Shown: positions 16,259 to 25,529 of the stretch, one piece after another
Layout of the letters: the number at the start of each line of letters is the position of its first letter
How positions within the stretch are numbered: the stretch's first letter is position 1
Assembly: GCA_039939375.1 (NCBI GenBank)
Contig: JBDVJO010000011.1
Location: forward strand, 930,001 to 994,000
Reading direction: 5' to 3'
Length of the DNA stretch: 64,000 nucleotides
DNA from: Paracrocinitomix sp039939375
GTDB lineage: Bacteria > Bacteroidota > Bacteroidia > Flavobacteriales_D > Crocinitomicaceae
The notes under the pieces: generated by a model
Databases searched by the model: none
The model's input: the letters and a program-made list of their open reading frames with translations, nothing else
What the model was told of the DNA's origin: nothing
Translations under genes and position numbers: made by a program

Positions 16259-16739
16259 AAATAAAATCCACTATCAAAGATCAACTTCTTTGAACTTACC
16301 TTCAGATAAAAAAATTGTTTTCACTAACGGCTGCTTTGACATCCTGCATAAAGGTCATGTCGAGTATTTAGCACAGGCGGCGGATTTAGGAGAGTTTCTG
16401 GTGGTTGGTATTAATTCTGACCAATCAGTTAAAAATCAAGGTAAAGGTGAAGAACGTCCTATAAACAAGATTCATGCTAGAGCAACTTTGTTAGCTGCAT
16501 TGTCATTTGTAGATTGTGTTGTTGAGTTTGATGCTCAAACTCCAATCCATTTAATTGATCGCATAAAACCAAACGTTTTGGTGAAAGGTGCAGATTACAA
16601 TCCAAATCAAACAGATGAATCAGCCAAAAATTATATAGTAGGTAGAGACGTTGTTCTTGAAAATGGAGGAGAGGTAAAAGTGATTGATTTAATACAAGGG
16701 TTTTCAACTACAGGTATCATTAATAAAATTCAAAAATGA
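16236..16739 (+). CDS. nucleotidyltransferase, RfaE2/HldE C-terminal type
   Basis: Cytidylyltransferase-fold enzyme likely to transfer AMP to D-glycero-beta-D-manno-heptose 1-phosphate for lipopolysaccharide core synthesis. The signature is FTNGCFDILHKGHVEYL (HxGH motif), followed by VVGINSDQSV, PINKIHARATLLAALSFVD and VLVKGADY, as in RfaE2. I use the ATG at 16236 (MSWLKKIENK) and not the earlier ATG at 16218. The kinase domain of HldE is absent, so this is the stand-alone form. The exact sugar substrate is inferred. It overlaps the mazG-like gene by 4 bases. Confidence 0.88.
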   Translation: MSWLKKIENKIHYQRSTSLNLPSDKKIVFTNGCFDILHKGHVEYLAQAADLGEFLVVGINSDQSVKNQGKGEERPINKIHARATLLAALSFVDCVVEFDAQTPIHLIDRIKPNVLVKGADYNPNQTDESAKNYIVGRDVVLENGGEVKVIDLIQGFSTTGIINKIQK

Positions 16740-17062
16740 CAATCAAAGAGGCACAAACGCTAGTAGATAATTGGATTAAAGAATATGGTGTTCGTTATTT
16801 TAACGAGCTAACCAATATGGCCCAATTAACTGAAGAGGTGGGTGAAGTGGCGCGAATAATTGCCAGAAGATACGGAGAGCAATCTGAAAAAGAGTCAGAT
16901 AAAAACAAGGATCTGGGTGATGAAATGGCAGATGTTCTTTGGGTGCTTATTTGTCTGGCTAATCAAACTGGAATTGATCTTGAAGAAGCCTTGAAAAAGA
17001 ATCTGGATAAGAAAACGAATCGCGACAGTACACGACATAAAGAGAATAAGAAGCTACAGTAA
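16736..17062 (+). CDS. MazG-like nucleotide pyrophosphohydrolase
   Basis: A 108-residue all-alpha pyrophosphohydrolase that probably hydrolyses noncanonical or excess nucleoside triphosphates. The metal-binding helix pattern is present: QLTEEVGEVARIIARRYGE (ExxEE-like) and DLGDEMADVLWVLICLAN (ExxD). It is a single-domain form, half the size of E. coli MazG. The ATG overlaps the stop of the preceding gene, and its own stop directly abuts the stop of the convergent nuclease gene with no bases between. Confidence 0.88.
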   Translation: MTIKEAQTLVDNWIKEYGVRYFNELTNMAQLTEEVGEVARIIARRYGEQSEKESDKNKDLGDEMADVLWVLICLANQTGIDLEEALKKNLDKKTNRDSTRHKENKKLQ

Positions 17063-19897
17063 TTATTTGTTGCAGTGCTGGCAATATTTTGCACTGATGT
17101 CATGTTCAAAAACAAAGTCATCATCATACATCTGAGAGATGTAATCAATCAATCCGTCTTTAAATTGTTCTAATAAATCTTCTTCAATGATTGGGTTTGC
17201 TGTTTTCCCTGGACGCACATTTTGAATCCATTGGTTTAAATTTATCATTGAAATAATTCCGGCAGTAAACTCTTTTACTTGTGGATATTTCTGTTGGAAC
17301 ATCAAAGCATACATTAATAATTGGCGGGCATATGATTTATCATCACTTTTTATCATTTTAGTTATGTTTTCTGTCTTGTTTGAATATGAAAAGCTCACTT
17401 TTTTGTCTTCACACTTCCCCGATTTGTAGTCTATAATGCGGTAAGTGGATCCTATTTTATCTATTCTATCTGCTTTTCCTTTTAATGAAACGGTTTTTTC
17501 CACTCCTTTAATATTGGTTTTAAAAGTAGTAGAAAGCGTTTCCTCCAAACTTACCGGCATAATTGCAAGTTCTGGGTTGTCCTTAATTTCTTTAATCTGT
17601 AAGTCGATAAAACCTTGAATAAAGTCCAAAGAAACATCAAAAGATAATTTGTTTTGTCCGTATTTCAGGTCGTTGGCGCTAAACTTTTTACCCTCATCAC
17701 TTTCTAAATAGGCAAAAGTCAGCCTTTCTTTTATTTTCTTTTTTTCGGCTTTTAAGGCGGTTATTGAAAAGGGGGTTGGCTTGCCGTCTTTCAGAAAATT
17801 ATCTCTAATAATCGCCTCTAAAACATGGTGAATTTTTGTTCCAAAAGTAGAAGACTCAATATTTTCTTCAATTTCTCCTTCTTCATCTAGTCCAATAATG
17901 TATCGATAATAAAAATCTAATGGGCAACTGATTAATTTGTTAAAGGCAGATGGTGATAATCCTCTTTCTAGCAAGGCGTCTAAATGTGCTTGAACTTCGG
18001 GAGTTGATTTGTATGTTGGGTCAGAAGTAATTGCATTCTCGTCTGTTGGAGAGTAGGTGTGTCGTTGAAACGAGTGACCGTATTTTGAATTCACTTCATT
18101 TTCTAATTGTATTAAAAAGCGAGATTGCTCTCCACTACCTAATCCTTCAGAATGTGAATTATAGGTCATGTGAATCGTTGATGCCCTTTGAATCAGACGA
18201 TAAAAATGATGAGCAAAAATAGCTTGTCGATCTTCTTCAGTTGGAAGTTGCTGGTCTACATTTCTCAAATCTCTTGGAATCATTGAGTTGGTGATGTTAG
18301 ACTTCGGAAGACTTCCTTCGTTCATTCCCAAAATAATCAGATTTTTAAAATCTAATGTTCTCGTTTCAAGAATCCCCATGAGTTGCAGCCCATCTGTTGG
18401 ATTCCCTAAAAAAGAAAGTGATTCGTTTTGCCAAAACTGATGAAACAATTGTTTAAACGTTCTCAGGTTAAACTCAATTTTATGGATGCTCCAGATGTCT
18501 TTAAATTTCTTTAAAGCTTTAGAAAAATGATACAATATTTCATGATCAATTGACTTGTCTTCTGTTTTTTGAAATTGTAAATGCAAGGCATCTACTAAGG
18601 CATCAAAACACTGAATTCGTTGGTCGGCATGTTGAGGCCATGTGGTGAATAAAGCTTTTACTTTTTTTAGTTTAGGAAACTTGCTCCACAATTCATCTTC
18701 TTCTAAAAAGATAATATTCCTATTGGTTAGGTCTGTTTGAAAGGCGTCAATTTTTAGTTGATCATCAATTAATAATTTAATGTATGGATGCTGAATAAGC
18801 TCCTGTAAAGGTTTGTGGTAAATCCTTCCTGACTTGAATTTTTCATAGTTGAATTGAAAATCAAATGCTAAATCAACTAGTCCTTTTAAATGTGAAAACT
18901 TGATGGGATATCCCATGGTGATGTTAACTTTTCCTCTACTGTTGTTTTCATTTATAGCGGGTAAAGCATTCATTAGCGGAATTAGCAAACTTTCATCAGC
19001 CAAGACAATGGCGGTTTCACTAATTTTTCCGTTGGCTTTTATTTGTCTTATAAGATCACCTGCAATTTTAACCTGAGCAATTTGTTGAGAGGTTTCAATT
19101 ACTTCAATTTTTTTAGGGATACTATTGAAATGATTATTTGGTCGAATCGGTTCATTCCAGGCTTTGCATATTTTTCGGTAAAAGTAACCAGCTTCATGAC
19201 TGTCATTATTAACATAGAATTCATCTACATCAAAAATGATAGTGGCCAACCCTTCTTTTCTAAGGTGGCGCATTATTTCTTGCTCAACTTTTGAAATTGC
19301 GTTGAATCCTAAAAATATATAATGACTTTTTTTAGGGACGTTTTTGAGATTTTCTAAAAATTTTCGATATGCCTTTCCGCCATAAGTTTGATGTTCACTT
19401 GCTAGCAAATCATTGAAGCGCTGATAATACTCTGGTAGTTTATCCCAAAGTGTTTTAAATTTTTCTTGACCAGAACTGAGTTGTTCACTATCAAAGCTCC
19501 AATTTTCTATTTCTTTAATAGCGCGTAGGTCTCTGAAAATATTGTTAGGTTCAATGAGGTATCGATCTATTTCATCAAAATCTGACAACAGTATTTTGCC
19601 CCATTGAGAAAATTGGTCAAAAGTTTCAGATTTGTCTTTTTCAATTCGTTGATGAACAGTGAACAATGTGAATAGCAATTCGGTTCCACTTAATATGCGT
19701 TCGTTTGTCTGTCCGTCTACCCATTCATTGATGGTAATAATCTCAGGAGAGAAAATGGGTTTTTTATAAAGGTCGGCAAGGTACTTTTGAAGATAAACGG
19801 CAGCTCTTTTATTGGGGATAATGATTGAAATGTCGGAAATTTCGTCATTAAATTGACCAAAAATTAGTTTTGCCTGTTCTTCTAAAAAAGTGTGCAT
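17063..19897 (-). CDS. PD-(D/E)XK nuclease family protein, AddB-like
   Basis: A 944-residue protein with an inactive-helicase-like N-terminal part and a C-terminal RecB-type nuclease domain, as in the AddB subunit of the AddAB recombination complex. Nuclease motifs include TKIHHVLEAIIRD, a GKADRID strand and YRIIDYKSGK (the DxK motif). Flanking cysteines are in ISCPLDFYYRY before the domain and YCQHC (C939, C942) at the extreme C-terminus. AddB uses four cysteines for an iron-sulfur staple; the fourth position would lie past the end of this protein. The AddA helicase partner is not adjacent. The enzyme is expected to process DNA ends for RecA, whose gene is nearby. Confidence 0.8.
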   Translation of the reverse strand: MHTFLEEQAKLIFGQFNDEISDISIIIPNKRAAVYLQKYLADLYKKPIFSPEIITINEWVDGQTNERILSGTELLFTLFTVHQRIEKDKSETFDQFSQWGKILLSDFDEIDRYLIEPNNIFRDLRAIKEIENWSFDSEQLSSGQEKFKTLWDKLPEYYQRFNDLLASEHQTYGGKAYRKFLENLKNVPKKSHYIFLGFNAISKVEQEIMRHLRKEGLATIIFDVDEFYVNNDSHEAGYFYRKICKAWNEPIRPNNHFNSIPKKIEVIETSQQIAQVKIAGDLIRQIKANGKISETAIVLADESLLIPLMNALPAINENNSRGKVNITMGYPIKFSHLKGLVDLAFDFQFNYEKFKSGRIYHKPLQELIQHPYIKLLIDDQLKIDAFQTDLTNRNIIFLEEDELWSKFPKLKKVKALFTTWPQHADQRIQCFDALVDALHLQFQKTEDKSIDHEILYHFSKALKKFKDIWSIHKIEFNLRTFKQLFHQFWQNESLSFLGNPTDGLQLMGILETRTLDFKNLIILGMNEGSLPKSNITNSMIPRDLRNVDQQLPTEEDRQAIFAHHFYRLIQRASTIHMTYNSHSEGLGSGEQSRFLIQLENEVNSKYGHSFQRHTYSPTDENAITSDPTYKSTPEVQAHLDALLERGLSPSAFNKLISCPLDFYYRYIIGLDEEGEIEENIESSTFGTKIHHVLEAIIRDNFLKDGKPTPFSITALKAEKKKIKERLTFAYLESDEGKKFSANDLKYGQNKLSFDVSLDFIQGFIDLQIKEIKDNPELAIMPVSLEETLSTTFKTNIKGVEKTVSLKGKADRIDKIGSTYRIIDYKSGKCEDKKVSFSYSNKTENITKMIKSDDKSYARQLLMYALMFQQKYPQVKEFTAGIISMINLNQWIQNVRPGKTANPIIEEDLLEQFKDGLIDYISQMYDDDFVFEHDISAKYCQHCNK

Positions 19898-19977
19898 AAA
19901 TTGAGGTTTATCAACGGTTTAAAGCTAGTAATAAATTGTTAACTTAGAATGATAATTAAAAATAATTGACAAATTTC

Positions 19978-20009
19978 TTGGCGGTAATTAAAAATATTGA
20001 TTAATATTG
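19978..20009 (+). promoter_or_regulatory. candidate promoter of bcp
   Basis: TTG at 19978-19980 and TAATATTG at 20002-20009 (one mismatch to TAnnTTTG) are separated by 21 bases, within the range for Bacteroidota. Confidence 0.4.
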
Positions 20010-20040
20010 CGTCAAGAAATGATTAAAAAGTAATCAACAA

Positions 20041-20499
20041 ATGACAAAATTAAAAAAAGGAGACAAATCACCAGATTTTTCTTGTCCTGATGAGCATGGA
20101 AATATCATTTCTTTAAATGATTATAAGGGTAAAAAACTTGTGCTTTATTTTTATCCAAAAGATAATACACCGGGCTGTACGGTAGAGTCTTGTAATTTGA
20201 GAGATAATTATAAAGAGATGTTAAAGCAAGGTTATGATGTGTTAGGAGTGAGTGCTGATACAGAAAAGAAACATCAGAATTTTATTAAAAAGTTTGATTT
20301 ACCTTTTCATTTATTGGCGGATGTAGAGATGAAGGTGATTAAAGATTATGGTGTTTGGGGGCCAAAGAAATTTATGGGTAGAGAATATGAAGGTATCCAC
20401 CGAACAACTTTTGTAATTGACGAGAATGGAATTATTGATGAGGTGATAACGAAAGTGGTTACGAAAGCACATGCTGAACAAATTTTGAATGTTGATTAG
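20041..20499 (+). CDS. bcp: thioredoxin-dependent thiol peroxidase (Bcp/PrxQ)
   Basis: Peroxiredoxin of the BCP/PrxQ class that reduces hydrogen peroxide and organic peroxides with electrons from thioredoxin. It is 152 residues with the peroxidatic C46 and resolving C51 in DNTPGCTVESCNLRD, five residues apart as in the two-cysteine alpha-helical subgroup. YPKDNTPGC and GVSADTEKKHQNFIKKFDLPF are typical. It is a single-gene unit upstream of recA. Confidence 0.95.
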   Translation: MTKLKKGDKSPDFSCPDEHGNIISLNDYKGKKLVLYFYPKDNTPGCTVESCNLRDNYKEMLKQGYDVLGVSADTEKKHQNFIKKFDLPFHLLADVEMKVIKDYGVWGPKKFMGREYEGIHRTTFVIDENGIIDEVITKVVTKAHAEQILNVD

Positions 20500-20629
20500 T
20501 TGAGGGATTTTTTAGGATCCAAAAAACCTTGACTATTAATTGGAATAAATAGAAGTAAAAACAACAAGCCAAAGGTGTCCGTAAATAGTTTACGATTTGC
20601 TGATGTTCCTTTGAATCAAATTAATAATT

Positions 20630-21646
20630 ATGGCAGAAGTAAAAGAAGTAAACAAAGAGAAAATGAAAGCGTTACAATTAACGCTGGATAAACTAGAAAA
20701 AACTTACGGTAAAGGAACTGTAATGAAGCTAGGGGATGAAGCAATAGTTGATATTGACGTGATTCCTACTGGATCAGTAACATTAGATTTGGCTTTGGGT
20801 GTTAAGGGATTTCCTAAAGGTAGAATCGTAGAAATTTACGGACCAGAGTCTTCAGGTAAAACAACAATCGCAATTCATGCAATTGCTGAGTGTCAAAAAC
20901 AAGGTGGAATCGCTGCGTTTGTGGATGCAGAGCATGCTTTTGATCGTTTTTACGCTGAGAAATTAGGAGTTGATATTGATAACTTATTGATTTCTCAACC
21001 AGATAACGGTGAGCAAGCTTTAGAAATTGCAGATAACCTAATTCGTTCAGGAGCTATTGATTTGTTAGTTGTAGATTCAGTTGCAGCTTTGACTCCAAAA
21101 GCGGAGATTGAAGGTGAAATGGGAGATTCACAAATGGGACTTCAAGCAAGATTAATGTCAAAAGCATTGAGAAAATTGACAGGTTCTATTAATAAAGCAA
21201 ATACATGTTGCATTTTCATTAACCAGTTAAGAGATAAGATTGGTGTGATGTTCGGGAATCCTGAAACAACAACAGGTGGTAACGCATTGAAATTCTATTC
21301 TTCAATTCGTGTAGATATCAGAAGATCTTCGCAAATAAAAGATGGTGATGAGGTTGTTGGTAATAGAACGAAAATTAAAATCGTTAAGAATAAAGTAGCA
21401 CCTCCTTTCAGAAGAGCTGAATTCGATATCATGTATGGAGAAGGAATTTCAAAAGTTGGTGAAATCTTGGATTTAGGTGTTGAGATGAATATTATCAAGA
21501 AAAGTGGTTCTTGGTTCAGTTATGGAGATACCAAATTAGGTCAAGGTAGAGATGCTGTTAAAGCATTAATCAAAGATAATCCTGAATTGATGGACGAATT
21601 AGAGCAACTAATTGTTCAGAATTTAGAAGGCGAAGAAAAAGCTTAA
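20630..21646 (+). CDS. recA: recombinase RecA
   Basis: ATP-dependent strand-exchange protein for homologous recombination and DNA-damage response. It is 338 residues: Walker A GPESSGKT at 71-78, Walker B-like LLVVDSVAAL, and the hallmark MGLQARLMSKALRKLTG. No LexA-type box was recognised in the roughly 130 bases upstream, and SOS systems differ in this phylum. An elaborate terminator follows. Confidence 0.98.
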   Translation: MAEVKEVNKEKMKALQLTLDKLEKTYGKGTVMKLGDEAIVDIDVIPTGSVTLDLALGVKGFPKGRIVEIYGPESSGKTTIAIHAIAECQKQGGIAAFVDAEHAFDRFYAEKLGVDIDNLLISQPDNGEQALEIADNLIRSGAIDLLVVDSVAALTPKAEIEGEMGDSQMGLQARLMSKALRKLTGSINKANTCCIFINQLRDKIGVMFGNPETTTGGNALKFYSSIRVDIRRSSQIKDGDEVVGNRTKIKIVKNKVAPPFRRAEFDIMYGEGISKVGEILDLGVEMNIIKKSGSWFSYGDTKLGQGRDAVKALIKDNPELMDELEQLIVQNLEGEEKA

Positions 21647-21668
21647 AACTTTACTTCTACCAAAAGAG

Positions 21669-21728
21669 AGGGGGCATATTCAGCTCGTCTTGGCTCAGCC
21701 TAGACGAGACGGATTGCTCCTTTTTTTA
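21669..21728 (+). terminator. terminator of recA with a nested palindrome
   Basis: An outer stem GGGGCA/TGCTCC is followed by a T7 tract at 21721-21727. Inside it is a second hairpin, CTCGTCT (21684-21690) with AGACGAG (21702-21708). The inner core 21687-21705 resembles the core of the tonB terminator, so the palindrome may have been inserted into a simple terminator. Confidence 0.75.
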
Positions 21729-21793
21729 TACCCTTTAGTCAATTACACCCTTTTCTCTAATTAGAAAATTCTATTTTTACACAAAATTCAACT

Positions 21794-22837
21794 GTGAAAT
21801 TAGTATACCTATCTTTTATCTTAATGCTGTTCGCTTCATGTTCTGGAGAACAAGAAGCTGAAAATCAAGAAACTCAGCAAGACTCAACTGTGCAAATCGT
21901 AGATTCGCTAGAGTATTACAAACAAAAGTTAAAAGCTGATGAAAATAATCCTAATGTAATATTTGAACGTGCGCAATATTATATCAGACACGCAGAAGTG
22001 GATCTTGCAAAAGCTGATTTAGAATCTATTCTAGCCAGAGACTCCTCTGTTTTAAAAGCACAAAAATTATATGCAGATATAGCGCTTTCAAACTTAGATC
22101 TTGAAACATCAAAATACCATTACGAATATATCCTCAAAAAAGACTCGACAAACACGGGAGCTCTAATAGGGATGGGTAAAATTTATTCAGCTTTAGATAG
22201 CAGAGCAATGGCAATATACTATTTGAGTGAAGCTTTGAAGGTGAATCCTTATTTGCCCGAACCTTACTTTATGAAAGGATTGATTTACAGAACTGATTAT
22301 TATTCAAGGCACCCAGAAGACCCAAAGAAAGAGGAAAGCTGGAGTATAGCTGTAAGTTCTTTTCAAACCGCTGTCGAGCAAGACCCGGATTATTACTCAG
22401 CATACATAGAAATGGGAGTGATGTATGATGAGGTGGGTGATTCAATCGCATTAGAATATTACAATTCCGCCCTTGATATTTTCCCTGAAAGCTTAGAGGC
22501 TTGGTATAACAAAGGAATGTATTATCAAAACAGAGGGTATGTTGACAATGCGTTACACTGCTATTATACATTGAACAAGATAGATGAAACTTGGGCCGAC
22601 CCTTATTACAATATAGGTTATATCCATCTGATCATGACAGAAGAGTTGGATAGCGCGGTGTATTATTTTGAGCGTTCTACTGAATTAGATCCAACTTTTT
22701 ACCAGGCTTATAATAATCTAGGATTGGCATATGAAAAGAAAGACGATCGGGTAAATGCAAAAAAATATTACTTAAAGGCAATTGAAATCAATCCTGATTT
22801 TCAGTTGGCAAAAGATAATTTGAATGCTCTTCAGTAA
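21794..22837 (+). CDS. TPR-repeat lipoprotein
   Basis: A 347-residue lipoprotein starting at GTG (21794), with signal sequence MKLVYLSFILMLFASC and the lipobox FASC. The rest is a series of about seven tetratricopeptide repeats, e.g. ALIGMGKIYSALDSRAMAIY, AYNNLGLAYEKKDDRVNAKK and YSAYIEMGVMYDEVGDSIA. TPR arrays mediate protein contacts, so it is probably part of an envelope complex. No partner can be named. It runs directly into the next gene, whose ATG follows the stop without a gap. Confidence 0.85.
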   Translation: MKLVYLSFILMLFASCSGEQEAENQETQQDSTVQIVDSLEYYKQKLKADENNPNVIFERAQYYIRHAEVDLAKADLESILARDSSVLKAQKLYADIALSNLDLETSKYHYEYILKKDSTNTGALIGMGKIYSALDSRAMAIYYLSEALKVNPYLPEPYFMKGLIYRTDYYSRHPEDPKKEESWSIAVSSFQTAVEQDPDYYSAYIEMGVMYDEVGDSIALEYYNSALDIFPESLEAWYNKGMYYQNRGYVDNALHCYYTLNKIDETWADPYYNIGYIHLIMTEELDSAVYYFERSTELDPTFYQAYNNLGLAYEKKDDRVNAKKYYLKAIEINPDFQLAKDNLNALQ

Positions 22838-23467
22838 ATGAATTTCCGTTCAATTTTAAGTCACCCTTTTTTTCAATATTCACTTGAATTGGCACTGCCT
22901 GTAATTGGGTATTTGTTTTTTGATTGGACGATTCCAGTAATAATTGCATTCTACTTTTTTGATTTTTTGGGTGGAGAATTTACTCGCTATAAAAGACATC
23001 AAAAAATAATGTTGTCAAACGCTCCTGAGCAAAGGGGTAAATTAACACTTTCATTTGCACTAGCCGCAGTAGCTTTTATCGCCTGTGTGTTGATGGCTTA
23101 TTTCATCTTTAATGAAATTGCTCTGATAGCATCTATTGAAAATAGTCCAATTGTCGAAATTGTTGATTTCATGAAAAGAGAAGGTTGGTTTTTATTGCCT
23201 GTTGTATTGCTGGCATCTGTAATGAAAGATAAAATGGCTTTTTATTTACCTAAAAAATATCTTGAATTTTCTTTTCCAAAAGTGATTAGGGCCTTCTATT
23301 TAGAAATAGCTGTGCTGACCGTGCTTATCTGTTTAGGATTGTATGGTTATCTTCAATTATTACAATTACAAGTAGATGGCTTGATAATGTTAGCCATTTT
23401 TATTCTTGTCAAACTGATTTTTGACTATGTTTTGGTGAGAAAGTTAAAAGATTCAGCTAAGCTTTAA
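22838..23467 (+). CDS. membrane protein of unknown function
   Basis: A 209-residue protein with about five hydrophobic segments (roughly 16-45, 68-94, 110-128, 145-172 and 177-200) and a C-terminal basic tail (VLVRKLKDSAKL). I do not recognise a family. It is directly coupled to the TPR lipoprotein gene upstream and overlaps the stop of the convergent PurF-like gene by 4 bases. Confidence 0.75.
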   Translation: MNFRSILSHPFFQYSLELALPVIGYLFFDWTIPVIIAFYFFDFLGGEFTRYKRHQKIMLSNAPEQRGKLTLSFALAAVAFIACVLMAYFIFNEIALIASIENSPIVEIVDFMKREGWFLLPVVLLASVMKDKMAFYLPKKYLEFSFPKVIRAFYLEIAVLTVLICLGLYGYLQLLQLQVDGLIMLAIFILVKLIFDYVLVRKLKDSAKL

Positions 23468-25365
23468 TAGGCTCTTTCTGAGCTTCCTTCAACATAATTC
23501 ATAAATGCTCTGTTAACAACCTTGTTTCCTCCAGCAGTTGGATAGTCACCAGTAAAGTACCAATCACCAGTGTGATTTGGAATGGCTTTATGTAAGTTTT
23601 CAATAGTTTGATAAACTAATCTCACTTCAGCATTGATTCCTTCTGGAGTTAATAATTTCGCGATTTTACCCGAGATTTCATCTGCTGAAAAAGGCTTGTA
23701 AATTGCTTTTACACGATTGACCATATCCTCTTTCTTAAGTTGAAGCTCATTTTTACACGCTTCATAAGTTTCTTGAATGATATGTTCTTGACCAGTTTCC
23801 TTTAATAATTGAATAGCAGCTTCAAATGCAATAAAGTCGCCCATTTTTGCCATGTCAATCCCATAACAATCCGGGTATCTAATTTGAGGAGCTGATGAAA
23901 CAACAACAATTCTTTTCGGGTTTAATCGATCTAAAATTCTAAGAATACTTTTCTTCAAAGTGGTTCCTCTAACGATTGAGTCATCAATAACCACCAAGTT
24001 ATCTTCGCCTTCCCTTACGGTTCCGTAAGTAATATCATAAACGTGTGCAACTAAATCATCCCTGCCGTCATCCTGCGTAATAAAGGTTCGCAGCTTAGTG
24101 TCTTTGATTGCTATCTTCTCAATCCTAGTTCTTTTTGCTAAAATTTCAGAAAGCTCTTCATCTGTAATGCTTGCTCCTTTTTCTTTGATTAAAGCATGTT
24201 TTAAGGTGTTCTGGTATTTTTCAAGTCCCTTGATTAAACCGAAAAATGATGTTTCAGCTGAATTAGGAATATAGGTAAATACAGCATCATCTATTCCTCC
24301 GTCAATTTGGCGAATTGTATCAGGAACTAATAATCTTCCTAAATTTTTTCGCTCTGTATAAATGTCTTTGTCACCCGGTCGCGCAAAATAGATGCGTTCA
24401 AAAGAACATTGCTTTTGTTCTCTTGGCGCGTTGATTTCAAATTCTGCTGCCTCTCCTGATTTCTTAACGATTAAAGCATGTCCTGGAGTTAGTTCTTTTA
24501 CATCTTCTAGTGGAACATTGAAAGCTGTTTGTATTACCGGGCGCTCAGAAGTCACCACACAAATTTCATCATTCTCATACCAAAAGGCAGGTCTAATTCC
24601 ATTTGGATCTCTCAATACAAAGGCATCTCCATGACCAATCATTCCGCACATTGCGTAACCGCCATCCCAATATTCAGAAGACTTTTTCAAGATTTTCTGA
24701 ATATCCATGTTTTGCCCAATCAGGTTATATACATCTCTGTTAGAGTATCCTTCAGGTTTATATTTTGCATAAAGCTCAGCATTCTCTTCATCTAAGAAGT
24801 GTCCAATTTTTTCAAGCACCGTAACAGTGTCTGCTTTCGCTTTTGGATGCTGCCCTAACTTTAATAAACGCTCAAAAAGTTCATCATTATTCGTCAAATT
24901 AAAATTTCCGGCAACAATTAAGTTTCTTGTTTTCCAGTTGTTTTGTCTTAAAAATGGGTGACATGATTCAATTGAGTTCCTTCCGAAAGTCCCATATCGA
25001 AGATGTCCTAAAAACAATTCACCAGTAAATCCGGCATTGTTTTTCAAGTAATCTATATTTCTGAGAAGTGCCGGATCTTTTTCTTCAATTTCATTGAATC
25101 GAGCATTTACATGCTTAAAAATGTCTTGAATGGGCTTTTGATCTATCGATCTATATCTGCTGATATAACGTTGCCCAGGTTCAACATCAAATTTAATATT
25201 TGCCAATCCCGCACCATCTTGACCACGGTTGTGCTGTTTCTCCATTAAGAGATACATTTTGTTCAGGCCATAAAAGGCCGTCCCGTATTTGTCAAGATAA
25301 AATTGAAGAGGTTTTTTGAGTCTTAAAAGTGCTATTCCACACTCATGCTTGATCGGATCACTCAT
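23464..25365 (-). CDS. amidophosphoribosyltransferase-like protein (PurF family, long Bacteroidota form)
   Basis: Class II glutamine amidotransferase joined to a phosphoribosyltransferase domain, about 633 residues. The nucleophilic cysteine is C9 after a short propeptide (MSDPIKHECGIALL), followed by EKQHNRGQDGAG, GHLRYGTFG and GNFNLTN of the glutaminase. The PRPP loop is LVVIDDSIVRGTT. This fits the first step of purine synthesis, but it is longer than the roughly 470-500 residues of standard PurF, and many Bacteroidota carry both forms, so this may be the paralogue. I chose the ATG at 25365; the longer frame reaches 25434 but nothing there resembles the family. Confidence 0.85.
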   Translation of the reverse strand: MSDPIKHECGIALLRLKKPLQFYLDKYGTAFYGLNKMYLLMEKQHNRGQDGAGLANIKFDVEPGQRYISRYRSIDQKPIQDIFKHVNARFNEIEEKDPALLRNIDYLKNNAGFTGELFLGHLRYGTFGRNSIESCHPFLRQNNWKTRNLIVAGNFNLTNNDELFERLLKLGQHPKAKADTVTVLEKIGHFLDEENAELYAKYKPEGYSNRDVYNLIGQNMDIQKILKKSSEYWDGGYAMCGMIGHGDAFVLRDPNGIRPAFWYENDEICVVTSERPVIQTAFNVPLEDVKELTPGHALIVKKSGEAAEFEINAPREQKQCSFERIYFARPGDKDIYTERKNLGRLLVPDTIRQIDGGIDDAVFTYIPNSAETSFFGLIKGLEKYQNTLKHALIKEKGASITDEELSEILAKRTRIEKIAIKDTKLRTFITQDDGRDDLVAHVYDITYGTVREGEDNLVVIDDSIVRGTTLKKSILRILDRLNPKRIVVVSSAPQIRYPDCYGIDMAKMGDFIAFEAAIQLLKETGQEHIIQETYEACKNELQLKKEDMVNRVKAIYKPFSADEISGKIAKLLTPEGINAEVRLVYQTIENLHKAIPNHTGDWYFTGDYPTAGGNKVVNRAFMNYVEGSSERAY

Positions 25366-25452
25366 TGTTGTATATTTGAGCACGCAAAAATAATAAAGAC
25401 ATTGGGATAAATTGCATTCTGAAATTAATTCCAATATTTTTTCGGCTATTCT

Positions 25453-25482
25453 TTGTTAATAAAATTAACCTTCGTACATTTG
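25453..25482 (+). promoter_or_regulatory. promoter of the rplM-rpsI-rpsB-tsf cluster
   Basis: TTG (25453-25455) and TACATTTG (25475-25482) are separated by 19 bases, a full match to the Bacteroidota TTG/TAnnTTTG promoter. A short CCCC/GGGG hairpin (25485-25500) lies at the start of the transcript. Confidence 0.85.
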
Positions 25483-25529
25483 CACCCCCAATTTAGGGGA
25501 ATAGTATATAAACTTAAATACAAAAAATT

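Noticed and set aside
25366..25434. 23-residue extension of the PurF-like protein
   Set aside because: The family starts a few residues before the catalytic HECG motif, which fits the ATG at 25365; the extension would also reach close to the rplM promoter.
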